Source: Pseudomonas yamanorum (GTDB taxonomy: Bacteria > Pseudomonadota > Gammaproteobacteria > Pseudomonadales > Pseudomonadaceae). Taken from it: a stretch of DNA of 64,000 bases. Location: contig NZ_JACARE010000038.1 in assembly GCF_013386765.1 (NCBI RefSeq), positions 168,271-232,270 of the forward strand, read 5' to 3'. Positions 25,751 to 33,699 of the stretch are shown here, in pieces. Position numbers and translations under genes: made by a program. A model generated the notes under the pieces. That model was given only the letters and a program-made list of their open reading frames with translations. It did no database searches and was not told the origin of the DNA. Position 1 is the first letter of the stretch. The number at the start of each line of letters is the position of its first letter.

Positions 25751-27991
25751 TTAGAAGTTGGCCTCCAGGGAAACCATCGCCGTACGCTCCTCACCCACGT
25801 TGTAATACGCCGAACTGCCCGCCAGGCCATTCACCGGCGCCGAGTTGAACGACACGGTGCGCGCCGAACTCAAGTATTCCTTATCAAACACGTTGAGCAT
25901 CGAGAAACGCAGCGCGGCCGACTTGAAGACCTTTTTGTCCACCGGCAGGTAAATACCAGCGTTGAGGTCGAACACGGTACGCCCGGAGATTTTCTCGTTG
26001 TTGGTCAAGTCGCCGTAGAAGGCACCCACGTACTTGCCGGCAATGTTGCCGTAGTAGCGCTTGTCGTCATACCCGAACACCAGGTTGAACATGTTTTCCG
26101 GCACGTTGGCCAGTTGGTTGCCCTTGGTCGGCAACAGCACGTTCTTGCTGACAAAGTCGTCTTGCTGCTCGGACTTGGTGTACGTGTACGACGCGTAGTA
26201 GTTGAAGTTGTACGGCAGCAGGCCGCTGAACTCCAGCTCCAGGCCTTTGTTGGTCACGTCACCGACGTTGGCCATCACGTAGTCACCGTTCAAGTCGGTG
26301 GTCGACAGCTGACGGTCCTTGAAGGTGATGTAGAACAGGGTGGCGCTCAGGGCCATCTTCTCTTCGGTGTAGCGCCAGCCCAGTTCCTGGTTCCAGCTCA
26401 GCTCGGGGTTCAGGTTGAGGGAATCACCCTTGTTGTACAGCACGTAGTTCTGCGGTGTGCGCATGTTGCGGGTGACGTTGTAGAACGCCTGGTTGCTCTC
26501 GTCGACCTGGTACTTGGCACTGAAGTTCGGCAGGAACTGATGGTAGCGGGCATTACGCTTTTCCGGCGTGTCGTACAGGCTGCCGAGGTTGTCGCCGTCA
26601 CGCTCGACGTACTGGTACGCCAGGCCGCCGACAAAACTCAGGTCTGGCGTGGCTTGCCAGCTGTCCTGCACCCAGAGTTTCTGCGCCGGGGTCACGGTGT
26701 ATTGATGGCGACCCTGGACGGTCTTGCCGTTCTTGTCGACCACCTGGCCGCCGCTGTTGTAATCGCCCCAGACGTCGTCCGGTGCACCCTCGCTGTTGAT
26801 CCCGATATACGGCTGGGTCTGGCGCTGGCGAGCGCGCTCGTACCAGTAGCCGTAGTCCAGGCTGTGCTCTTCGTTGATGTCCCATTTCATTTTGACGGTG
26901 ACGCCAGGGCGCCAGGTCTCGGTCCATGAAGGGCGGTAGTAGTTGGCCGACTTGAGGTTGCTCAAGTCGTAGTTGCCGCCCTTGTCGGACCTCGGCCCCA
27001 GGTTGGTCGCGGTCTGGCCGCTGAAGCTGCCGCCGTTGCCCCAGTAGTAGTAAGGCGCAACCGTCAGGGCCAGGTCATCCCGCAGGCGCCAGCGCTGGGT
27101 GAAGGTGGTCATGACACTTTCGAATGGGTTGCGGTTGAGCTTGTAGGAAGACGAGAGCAAGCCGTTCTTGTAGACCGGGGTTTGCGCGTAATCCAGACGG
27201 CGACCCTGTTGCTGGAACTGGCTCTTGCTCAGGGTGTTGTAGTTGTAGTTTTCCTGGGTGTTGTACTTCATGGTGAAGTTGCTGGTATTGCCGTTGTCGT
27301 CTTCGAACAGCGTGCTCCACTCCACCTTGTCGCCGCGCAGGGTGCCCTTGCCGCGCCACTTGTCGCCCTCGGTGTGAGAAGCCGAGACCCAGGTCTTGAA
27401 ACCGCCGAGTTCGCCGGTGTTGATCCGCGCGAACGACTTGCGCAGGTTGTTCGAACCGATGGACTGCTTGACGAACAAGCCCGGCTCTTTGGTCGGCCGG
27501 ATGGTGACCATGCCGATGTTGCCGCCGCTGGAACCGATGTGCGGGCCGTCCGCTTCGGAGGAGCCCTGGGTGACAAACACTTCGCCGACGTTTTCCGGGT
27601 CGCCCAACTGGTTGGCGTACACGCCGTAGCTGCCGGAGTCGTTGATCGGCACGCCGTCCATGGAAACCCCGACCTGGTCGGAGTTCATGCCGCGCATGGT
27701 GAAGCTGGTGCCGCTCATGCCGCTGGCGTCATCATTGGAAACGTTGATGCCCGGCGTGTACTTGAGCTTGTCGATGGCGTTGGCCGTCGGGGACATTTCG
27801 TCCATGGCTTCCTTGGTCACGGTGGACCGGGCCTTGGCACTTTCTTCCTGAATCATGTGGCCAGTGCCCAGGGTACGTTCGCCGGCAACGTGTACCGAAC
27901 CGACGTCCTGGGAGTCGTCTGCCAGAACCAGCGGCGCAAAGCCGCCCAGGCCCGATGCTAAAAGCAGGGCGTAGAGTTTGTTGTAGGTCAC
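25751..27991 (-). CDS. TonB-dependent outer-membrane receptor without signalling domain
   Basis: A 746-aa receptor for an iron complex or similar ligand. A signal peptide (about 1-24) is followed directly by the plug (IDKLKYTPGINVSNDDASG, then FTMRGMNSDQVGVSMDGVPI) and a 22-strand-type barrel ending in Phe. The N-terminal STN domain, through which FecA-type receptors talk to FecR, is missing although an ECF sigma/FecR pair lies just upstream. The GTG at 27991 has AAGGGA before it and gives a proper signal peptide. Substrate unknown; the PepSY/DUF3325/DUF3649 operon points to iron siderophore uptake. Confidence 0.88.
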   Translation of the reverse strand: MTYNKLYALLLASGLGGFAPLVLADDSQDVGSVHVAGERTLGTGHMIQEESAKARSTVTKEAMDEMSPTANAIDKLKYTPGINVSNDDASGMSGTSFTMRGMNSDQVGVSMDGVPINDSGSYGVYANQLGDPENVGEVFVTQGSSEADGPHIGSSGGNIGMVTIRPTKEPGLFVKQSIGSNNLRKSFARINTGELGGFKTWVSASHTEGDKWRGKGTLRGDKVEWSTLFEDDNGNTSNFTMKYNTQENYNYNTLSKSQFQQQGRRLDYAQTPVYKNGLLSSSYKLNRNPFESVMTTFTQRWRLRDDLALTVAPYYYWGNGGSFSGQTATNLGPRSDKGGNYDLSNLKSANYYRPSWTETWRPGVTVKMKWDINEEHSLDYGYWYERARQRQTQPYIGINSEGAPDDVWGDYNSGGQVVDKNGKTVQGRHQYTVTPAQKLWVQDSWQATPDLSFVGGLAYQYVERDGDNLGSLYDTPEKRNARYHQFLPNFSAKYQVDESNQAFYNVTRNMRTPQNYVLYNKGDSLNLNPELSWNQELGWRYTEEKMALSATLFYITFKDRQLSTTDLNGDYVMANVGDVTNKGLELEFSGLLPYNFNYYASYTYTKSEQQDDFVSKNVLLPTKGNQLANVPENMFNLVFGYDDKRYYGNIAGKYVGAFYGDLTNNEKISGRTVFDLNAGIYLPVDKKVFKSAALRFSMLNVFDKEYLSSARTVSFNSAPVNGLAGSSAYYNVGEERTAMVSLEANF

Positions 27992-28117
27992 GAGTAGATC
28001 CCTTACATGCATCTATCTGTTGTTATCGGGGAGGTATTGGCGGGTTGGGCTGGGTGAACAGCGCCGCCAATCTTCCTGACCACCTGCTCAGGAATCCGAG
28101 GATCATCCGTGCATCAC

Positions 28118-28133
28118 GTAACGATTTGGTTAC
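28118..28133. promoter_or_regulatory. Palindrome upstream of the receptor gene
   Basis: GTAAC (28118-28122) and GTTAC (28129-28133) are separated by 6 nt, about 130 bp upstream of the receptor start. It could be a regulator site; no evidence beyond symmetry. Confidence 0.3.
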
Positions 28134-28229
28134 AGGTTTTGATGATTGCGATGAAGGTTAAATGAAAGGTCCGCAAACACGGATGTGCCAAGGCATGGGG
28201 ATTTAAAGGGAAAGCGGTGCAAGTAATGA

Positions 28230-28259
28230 CAGCGCTACGCCATTGCAGCGTAGCGCTCT
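28230..28259 (-). terminator. Hairpin after fecR-like gene
   Basis: AGCGCTACG and CGTAGCGCT pair just beyond the stop of the anti-sigma gene. There is no clean T-run on the minus strand, so it may be an attenuating or mRNA-stabilising structure, letting the receptor be expressed partly from the upstream operon. Confidence 0.5.
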
Positions 28260-28263
28260 GTAT

Positions 28264-29253
28264 CTAGCGCAATACGATCATCCGACCGAGCAGCGAGTGT
28301 TGTTCAAACCCCAAAACCGCCTGCAGGGCATTGAGCACCGCCTGGGGATCCTTGCTCGGAAAACTGCCGCTGACGCGCCGGGTGCCAAGGTCTTCGTTGA
28401 GCAGCAGAATGCGCCCGGGGTAGTAACGACCGAGGTCTTTCACCACATCGGCCAGGGGCGCCTTGTAGTAGTTGAGCCAGCCATCACGCCAGGCCAGGCG
28501 CGATTCGCTGTCGACCGCGTGCAGCTCATCGGCGACACCGTCGGCGTAGGCCACTTGCTGGCCCGCCGTCAGAATCTGTTGTTGGCCATGTTTGGACGGC
28601 GTGACACCGACCCGCCCGGACAACACCGTCACTTGGGCGCCCGCCGGTTGCAGGCGCACTTCAAATTGCGTGCCCAGCACCCGCGCTTCACCGCTGCCGG
28701 CCTCGACCACGAAGGACTCGCCGGTGTGGGTCACGCTGAAAAAGCCGGCGCCACGGCGCAGCTGGATATGACGCTCGCCATGTTTGAAATCCACCGCGAT
28801 GGCGCTGTCGGCGTCCAGGGTGACCTGGCTTTGATCAGCCAGGGTGACGGTCTTCACTTCGCCCGGTGCGGTGATGTAATCGGCGCCGAAGTCATCAACC
28901 CAACGCGACGGCTGCCAACCGGCTCCCATCGAAATCATCACTAGCAAGCAGGCGGCCATGGCCAGCGCACCGGACCAGCGCCGCACGCTGGAACGCTTCG
29001 AGGTGTTCATCGCATTCAAGTAGCCCTGCAATGCCAGGGCGTCCTCATCGGCTAGCTTTCTCGCGGGCACTTCACTCAATTCCCACAGTACCTGGGCTTG
29101 GGCGTAGGCCTCGACATGTGCCGGGTCGGCCCGCAGCCAACGGCTGAAGGTGGCCTGGTCGCCACTGCTGGGCTGGTCGTGCAACAGACTCAGCCAGGCC
29201 AGTGCGGCCTGTTCCTGGTCGGGCGTCGGGGTGACGCTGGCAGTGGAATTCAC
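28264..29253 (-). CDS. FecR-family anti-sigma/sigma regulator
   Basis: A 329-aa inner-membrane regulator. A cytosolic N-terminal domain (ALAWLSLLHD, then FSRWLRADPAHVEAYAQ) precedes one membrane segment (93-113), the periplasmic FecR domain, and a C-terminal STN-like part. It should bind the ECF sigma factor encoded just before it; the ATG overlaps that gene's stop by four bases. Its usual partner would be an STN-bearing receptor, but the receptor downstream lacks that domain. Confidence 0.88.
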   Translation of the reverse strand: MNSTASVTPTPDQEQAALAWLSLLHDQPSSGDQATFSRWLRADPAHVEAYAQAQVLWELSEVPARKLADEDALALQGYLNAMNTSKRSSVRRWSGALAMAACLLVMISMGAGWQPSRWVDDFGADYITAPGEVKTVTLADQSQVTLDADSAIAVDFKHGERHIQLRRGAGFFSVTHTGESFVVEAGSGEARVLGTQFEVRLQPAGAQVTVLSGRVGVTPSKHGQQQILTAGQQVAYADGVADELHAVDSESRLAWRDGWLNYYKAPLADVVKDLGRYYPGRILLLNEDLGTRRVSGSFPSKDPQAVLNALQAVLGFEQHSLLGRMIVLR

Positions 29254-29810
29254 GGTGCTTTCCTTGGCGATGGTTCACGAAGGCTGGCCTTGCAGGCTTC
29301 GAGGGCACGCATCATATGTTTTTCCACGGCACTTTGGGACAGCCCCATGGCCTTGGCGATTTGTGCGTACTTGCGGCCATGGATGCGGTTGAGCAGGAAA
29401 ATCTGCCGGGTGCGCTCCGGCAGGCTGCGCAACGCCGCTTCGACATGGCGCAAGTCATTGCCCGCCTCCAGCGCGGCCTGGGGCTCGGAGCCCTGGTTGT
29501 CCTGCTGTTCCGGCAGCCAGCCTTCATTGCTGCGCACCCGGGCGCCTTCGCTGCGCAGGTGGTCGATGGCGATATTGCCGGCACAGCGCAGCAGGTAGGT
29601 GCTGAGTTCCTCGACCTGCACCAAGGGCCGGCGCCAGAAGCGCAGGAACAAATCCTGCACCAGGTCCGCCGCCGTCGCACGGCAACCCACGCGACGGCTG
29701 ACCAACGCTTCCATCTGCGAACGCTGGGACAGGAACACCTGCAGAAAATGCGCCCGTCCGCCTGCCGCGTCGGCGTGCTGTTCGTTGGGTTCGGGTGGCG
29801 TGGTGATCAT
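29250..29810 (-). CDS. FecI-type ECF sigma factor
   Basis: A 186-aa RNA polymerase sigma factor with regions 2 (LVSRRVGCRATAADLVQDLF) and 4 (YAQIAKAMGLSQSAVEKHMM), lacking regions 1 and 3. It is of the iron-starvation group. The ATG at 29810 lies 11 bp after DUF3325, so it belongs to the Fur-type operon. It should direct transcription of the receptor gene downstream. An extension to 29951 overlaps DUF3325 and is not used. Confidence 0.88.
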   Translation of the reverse strand: MITTPPEPNEQHADAAGGRAHFLQVFLSQRSQMEALVSRRVGCRATAADLVQDLFLRFWRRPLVQVEELSTYLLRCAGNIAIDHLRSEGARVRSNEGWLPEQQDNQGSEPQAALEAGNDLRHVEAALRSLPERTRQIFLLNRIHGRKYAQIAKAMGLSQSAVEKHMMRALEACKASLREPSPRKAP

Positions 29811-29821
29811 CAAGGATGAAC

Positions 29822-30148
29822 TCAAAGGGTGGCGAAGGCCGCAACCGGGCTGGCCAGCAGGCCGACGCCCGCCAGAATCAAGGCCAGCCTTGGCCGATAC
29901 GGCAACAGCATCACCAGCAGCAACCCGCTGAGCATCAGTACCGCGCACCACTCCACCAGGCCCTGGCTCCAGCCGGTGGCGAGCACCGCCGGCCAGATCG
30001 AAACGATCAGCAGCAGCCAGCCGCCCACGCGCAAACCCAGGCGCCGACGGGGCGACGGTTTACTGTGCAGCAGTTCGCCATGGTGACGGTCCATGGACAG
30101 GCACAACGCGGTAAACCCTGCGTAACACAGCAACAACGCCAGGAGCAT
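29822..30148 (-). CDS. DUF3325 small membrane protein
   Basis: A 108-aa protein with three hydrophobic segments (about 1-18, 38-58 and 64-104). I recognise it as DUF3325, regularly found with DUF3649 and PepSY membrane proteins near TonB receptors. The biochemical role is unknown. It directly abuts the PepSY gene and precedes the sigma factor by 11 bp, so all belong to one operon. Confidence 0.78.
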   Translation of the reverse strand: MLLALLLCYAGFTALCLSMDRHHGELLHSKPSPRRRLGLRVGGWLLLIVSIWPAVLATGWSQGLVEWCAVLMLSGLLLVMLLPYRPRLALILAGVGLLASPVAAFATL

Positions 30149-31723
30149 TCAGTTCACCTCGCCCTTGAGGGTCAATGGCCGGGCACGCTCGGCCTTGGGT
30201 TGGGTGACGCGGCGGTGCTGCATTTTCCAGGCCGCCCAGGCGAGGAACACGCCGCTGCCCAGGCAGGTCAGGTCGAAGCCGGCCATGGCCCAATCGCCGT
30301 TGGCCAGGGACACACCTAAGTGCTGGTTCGTGGTCAGCGCGTTGAGTATCGGCACGCCGATAAACAGCAGCGCGCCCACGCCCAATTGTTCAACCCAACC
30401 GCGGCGGCCAGGGCGCGCGACGGCATGCAGCACGCTCACGCCCCAGGCGATAAAGAAAGCGTTCACTTCCCAGTCCGACCGCCCGGCAAAGCTCACAGGC
30501 AGTAAACGGTTGGCCCAGAAAAATAGAGCGATGGCGATCATCAAGCCGGACATGCTGGCGACGTTCAGCACTTCCACCAGCCGCAGTTCAAACGGCATCA
30601 CCCCGGTTTTAGTGTGCTTGAGTTGACGCTTGCCCAGCCACATCACCAGCCCGGTGCCGATCATCGCCGTGCCCGCCAGGCCGCAGATGAAATACAACCA
30701 GCGCAACACCGGACCGGCAAAATGCCCCATGTGCAAGCCGTAGAAGCTGCCGCCGATCGCTGCCGGCACCGATTGCTCGCCGCTGACCCGCAACAGCTCG
30801 CCGGTGGTGCCGTTGAATGAGACGGTGCTGCCAAAGTCATGCACCACGCGATCCGACCCGGCGCGGAACACATTGACCGAGGCATTCACATCGCTTGGGT
30901 TATTCACCACCAGCCGCCCGACATGCCCACCGGCCCACTGCTCGCGCGCTTGCTCGTACATCGGGCCCAACGGCAACAACTGCCCCGGCTGGCCAAGGGC
31001 CGGCGCGTTGTCGGTGGCCGGAAACACATCATTGAAGAACGCCCGGGTGTCGTTGCCGTAGGAAGCGAGGATGCTCGCGGGCATCACCATGCTCATGAAA
31101 ATCACCAGGCTGCTGTAGGTGATCATCAAGTGGAACGGCAGCACCAGCACACCGACCGCGTTATGCCCGTCGAGCCAGGAGCGCTGGCCCTTGCGCGGGC
31201 GGAAGGTGAAGAAGTCCTTGAAGATTTTCTTGTGGGTGATGATCCCGGTGATCAACGCCACGAACATCACCATCGCGGCGATGGTCGACAACCAGCGGCC
31301 CCACGGATACGGCATTTGCAACTGGAAGTGGAAACGGTAGAAGAATTCGCCGCCCATGCTTTCCCGGGCCTGCACGGGCTGGCCGCTGACCGGGTCGAGG
31401 ACTTTCTGGATGAAGTTACCGCGCTTGCCGGGGTCGACCTTGTCTTGCCACGACACCGTCAGGCCAGGCTCGCGCTGATCGGGCAAATTGATAAACCAGC
31501 GGGCAGCGTTAGGAGCCTGCTGTTGCAGCCACGTTTGCGCGAGGGCCAGACTGCGGGCGTCATCCAGGGGATGGGCCTGCACTTCCGGCTCCATCCAGTG
31601 AGTAATTTCTTCCTTGAAAAACGACAAGGTGCCCGTCAGAAAAATCGCAAACAGCAGCCAGCCAAAAATCAGCCCGGCCCAGGTATGCAGCCAGGCCATG
31701 GCCTGGCGAAAGCCCTCTTTCAT
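30149..31723 (-). CDS. PepSY-associated inner-membrane protein
   Basis: A 524-aa PepSY-TM protein with four to seven membrane segments. The start MKEGFRQAMAWLHTWAGLIFG and the HNAVGVLVLPFHLMITYSSL helix are typical; conserved His residues in the helices suggest haem or metal binding. Homologues (PiuB type) are iron-regulated and are thought to release or reduce iron from siderophores in the periplasm. The ATG at 31723 overlaps the DUF3649 stop (ATGA). The frame is open to 32026, but that part is covered by DUF3649. Confidence 0.87.
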   Translation of the reverse strand: MKEGFRQAMAWLHTWAGLIFGWLLFAIFLTGTLSFFKEEITHWMEPEVQAHPLDDARSLALAQTWLQQQAPNAARWFINLPDQREPGLTVSWQDKVDPGKRGNFIQKVLDPVSGQPVQARESMGGEFFYRFHFQLQMPYPWGRWLSTIAAMVMFVALITGIITHKKIFKDFFTFRPRKGQRSWLDGHNAVGVLVLPFHLMITYSSLVIFMSMVMPASILASYGNDTRAFFNDVFPATDNAPALGQPGQLLPLGPMYEQAREQWAGGHVGRLVVNNPSDVNASVNVFRAGSDRVVHDFGSTVSFNGTTGELLRVSGEQSVPAAIGGSFYGLHMGHFAGPVLRWLYFICGLAGTAMIGTGLVMWLGKRQLKHTKTGVMPFELRLVEVLNVASMSGLMIAIALFFWANRLLPVSFAGRSDWEVNAFFIAWGVSVLHAVARPGRRGWVEQLGVGALLFIGVPILNALTTNQHLGVSLANGDWAMAGFDLTCLGSGVFLAWAAWKMQHRRVTQPKAERARPLTLKGEVN

Positions 31724-32022
31724 GGGCGCGCCATCCAATACGTCAACCCGGCGAACGTGGCCAGGATAGCGCTGGGCAGCAACACGCCAAACCAGGCGCG
31801 CCAGGCGGTACGGCAGGCAAAACACCAGATCACCGCCAACAGATAGAAGACAAACGAACTGAGCATGCCGCTGATCACTGCATCGGCGCGGCGGGTGGGC
31901 AGCCACAATGTCATGCACACACTTGCCAGGGACGCCAGCAGGTAACCGCCGACCACCGCCGCCAGCACGCGCGAAGTCACGGCCAAACGGTAGGACACGG
32001 GAAGTGAGGTTTTGCGTTTCAT
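31720..32022 (-). CDS. DUF3649 small membrane protein
   Basis: A 100-aa protein with three hydrophobic segments (about 15-37, 46-68 and 75-95). It is the first gene of the Fur-type operon and overlaps the PepSY gene by four bases. The frame could be read from a TTG at 32052, but that codon lies in the promoter's -10 box, so the ATG at 32022 must be the start, with a leader of roughly 20 nt and a weak ribosome-binding site. Function unknown. Confidence 0.8.
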   Translation of the reverse strand: MKRKTSLPVSYRLAVTSRVLAAVVGGYLLASLASVCMTLWLPTRRADAVISGMLSSFVFYLLAVIWCFACRTAWRAWFGVLLPSAILATFAGLTYWMARP

Positions 32023-32051
32023 GCACTGGGCGCCAGGTTCGTCAGTGCGCA

Positions 32052-32080
32052 ATATTAATGATAAATATTCTCATAAGCAA
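32052..32080 (-). promoter_or_regulatory. Sigma70 promoter with Fur box for the DUF3649-PepSY operon
   Basis: On the minus strand TTGCTT (32080-32075) and TAATAT (32057-32052) are 17 nt apart, a good sigma70 promoter. The 19-bp sequence at 32054-32072 matches the Fur consensus at 14 of 19 positions (core TAATGATAA, then ATT.TC) and covers the spacer and -10 box. Iron repression of the whole operon is therefore likely. Confidence 0.75.
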
Positions 32081-32101
32081 AAGAGAACGCATCCCTGGCA
32101 A

Positions 32102-32147
32102 TTGCCGAACCGTCCTACTCGCCCTACAATGCGAACAATTCTTGTTC
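32102..32147 (+). promoter_or_regulatory. fecI promoter overlapped by a Fur-box-like palindrome
   Basis: TTGCCG (32102-32107) and TACAAT (32125-32130) are 17 nt apart. A perfect palindrome, GAACAA-TTC-TTGTTC (32133-32147), covers the expected start of transcription; it resembles the TTCTCATT-type Fur boxes of pseudomonad sigma-factor genes (12 of 19 positions by eye). Confidence 0.65.
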
Positions 32148-32181
32148 TCTAAAGCATACGCATGCTGCCGGAGTGTTCGCG

Positions 32182-32670
32182 TTGCAGCCGTCCAACACCG
32201 TCGAAGTCCTGTACCACGACCATCACCACTGGCTCACCGGCTGGTTGCGACGCAAACTCGGCTGCCCGGAAAGCGCCGCCGACCTGGCTCAGGACACCTT
32301 CATCCGCGTGCTTACCGCACGGGAAACCCCGACGCTGATCGAACCCCGCGCCTTCCTCACCACCATTGCCAAGCGCGTGCTGTTCAACCATTACCGCCGC
32401 CAGGACCTGGAGCGCGCCTACCTCGACGCCCTGGCGCAAATGCCCGAGCACGTGGCGCCGTCGGAAGAAGAACGGGCAATCATCCTGCAAACCCTGATGG
32501 AGCTGGACCAACTGCTGGATGGCTTGGCACCCATGGTTAAACGCGCGTTCCTGCTGTCCCAGCTCGACGGCCTGACCTACGCGCAAATCGGCGCGGAACT
32601 GGGGATCTCCATCGCCACGGTCAAGCGTCACCTGAACAAAGCGGCCATGCGCTGCTACTTCGCCTTATGA
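32182..32670 (+). CDS. fecI: ECF sigma factor FecI
   Basis: A 162-aa sigma factor close to E. coli FecI in motif order: HHHWLTGWLRRKLGC, ADLAQDTFIRVL, PRAFLTTIAKRVL and the region 4 helix LSQLDGLTYAQIGAELGIS. It drives fecA when ferric citrate is bound. GGAG at 32170-32173 lies 8 nt before a TTG at 32182, which I take as the start; a GTG at 32173 overlaps the Shine-Dalgarno and would add three residues. It overlaps fecR by four bases. Confidence 0.92.
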   Translation: MQPSNTVEVLYHDHHHWLTGWLRRKLGCPESAADLAQDTFIRVLTARETPTLIEPRAFLTTIAKRVLFNHYRRQDLERAYLDALAQMPEHVAPSEEERAIILQTLMELDQLLDGLAPMVKRAFLLSQLDGLTYAQIGAELGISIATVKRHLNKAAMRCYFAL

Positions 32671-33608
32671 ACTTCTCTACCCACGTCGCCGAACAAGCAG
32701 TGCACTGGCTGATGGAAATGCAGCAGGGCCCGCTCAACCCGCGCAAACAGGCGGCCTGGCAACAGTGGCTGGACGCCCACAGCGAACATCAGCGGGCGTG
32801 GGAGCAAATCCAGCGGGTGAACCAGCGGTTGCGCGGGATGCCCTCGCCGCTTGCCCACGCCGCGTTGAATGCACCGAAATCCAGCAGCCGCCGCCAGGCC
32901 CTGAAGCTGTTGCTGATCCTCGGCGCCGGCTCGGCAGCGGCCTGGGGCCTGCGCCAGCAACATATCCTGCCGCCGTTGAGCGCCGACTACCGCAGCCCCA
33001 TCGGCCAGCGGCGCAAGTTCCAGCTGGCGGATGGCAGCCAGTTGCAGCTCAACACCGGCAGCGCCGTGGATGTGCACTTTGATGGCCAGCAACGCTTGAT
33101 CCGCCTGCTCGAAGGCGAAATCCTGCTGACCGCCAAACCCGGCAACACCCCGCTGCGGGTCATCACCACCCAGGGCCTGCTCAGCGCCCAGGCGGCGCGG
33201 CTGAACGTGCGGCAGTTCAACGATCACACGCAGTTGGCGGTGTTTGACGGGCACGTCGACGTGATGCCCAACACCTATAGCGGTTTGCCGCTGTCCATCG
33301 ACAAAGCCCATCAGGTCAATTTCACCCGCAAAGGCTGGGACACCGCGCGCCCCACGGATGCCGGCAGCGGTGCGTGGGCCGACGGGATGCTGGTGGCGGC
33401 CCACATGCGCCTGGAAGATTTCCTCGCCGAACTGAGCCGTTATCGCCGTGGCCAGCTCAACTGCGACCCGCAAGTCGCCAACCTGCTGATCTCCGGCAGC
33501 TACCCGCTGGACGACAGCGAACGAATCCTGGACATGCTGCCAGTCAGCCTGCCGGTCAAGGTCCGGCGGTTTACCCGCTACTGGGTGACCGTCGAAGCCC
33601 GTGCCTGA
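32667..33608 (+). CDS. fecR: Ferric citrate sensor/regulator FecR
   Basis: A 313-aa inner-membrane protein. The cytosolic domain (QAAWQQWLDAHSEHQRAWEQ) binds FecI, and a membrane segment at 78-95 follows a twin-arginine-like SSRRQALKL, as in other FecR proteins. The periplasmic FecR domain contacts the STN domain of FecA. The start overlaps the fecI stop (ATGA). A 91-bp gap with a hairpin separates it from fecA. Confidence 0.92.
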   Translation: MNFSTHVAEQAVHWLMEMQQGPLNPRKQAAWQQWLDAHSEHQRAWEQIQRVNQRLRGMPSPLAHAALNAPKSSSRRQALKLLLILGAGSAAAWGLRQQHILPPLSADYRSPIGQRRKFQLADGSQLQLNTGSAVDVHFDGQQRLIRLLEGEILLTAKPGNTPLRVITTQGLLSAQAARLNVRQFNDHTQLAVFDGHVDVMPNTYSGLPLSIDKAHQVNFTRKGWDTARPTDAGSGAWADGMLVAAHMRLEDFLAELSRYRRGQLNCDPQVANLLISGSYPLDDSERILDMLPVSLPVKVRRFTRYWVTVEARA

Positions 33609-33653
33609 ATTATTTTCAGAAACCGTGAGCCGTTTTCCACCCCTCGCGTGACA

Positions 33654-33686
33654 GAGAAGGAAAGCCCCCCTTGATCCTTCCTTCTC
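33654..33686 (+). promoter_or_regulatory. Inverted repeat in the fecA leader
   Basis: GAGAAGGAA (33654-33662) and TTCCTTCTC (33678-33686) form a perfect 9-bp stem with a 15-nt loop, ending 14 nt before the fecA ATG and 1 nt before its AGGA. It could be an mRNA stem affecting fecR-to-fecA read-through or fecA translation. Confidence 0.55.
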
Positions 33687-33699
33687 AGGACCGCACTTC

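Noticed and set aside
29811..29951. Longer N-terminus for the minus-strand ECF sigma factor
   Set aside because: It overlaps the DUF3325 gene and adds no sigma-factor sequence; ATG 29810 fits the operon spacing.
33659..33687. FecI-type promoter GGAAAG-17-TTCTC upstream of fecA
   Set aside because: It would start transcription about 6 nt before the ATG, leaving no ribosome-binding site in the message.
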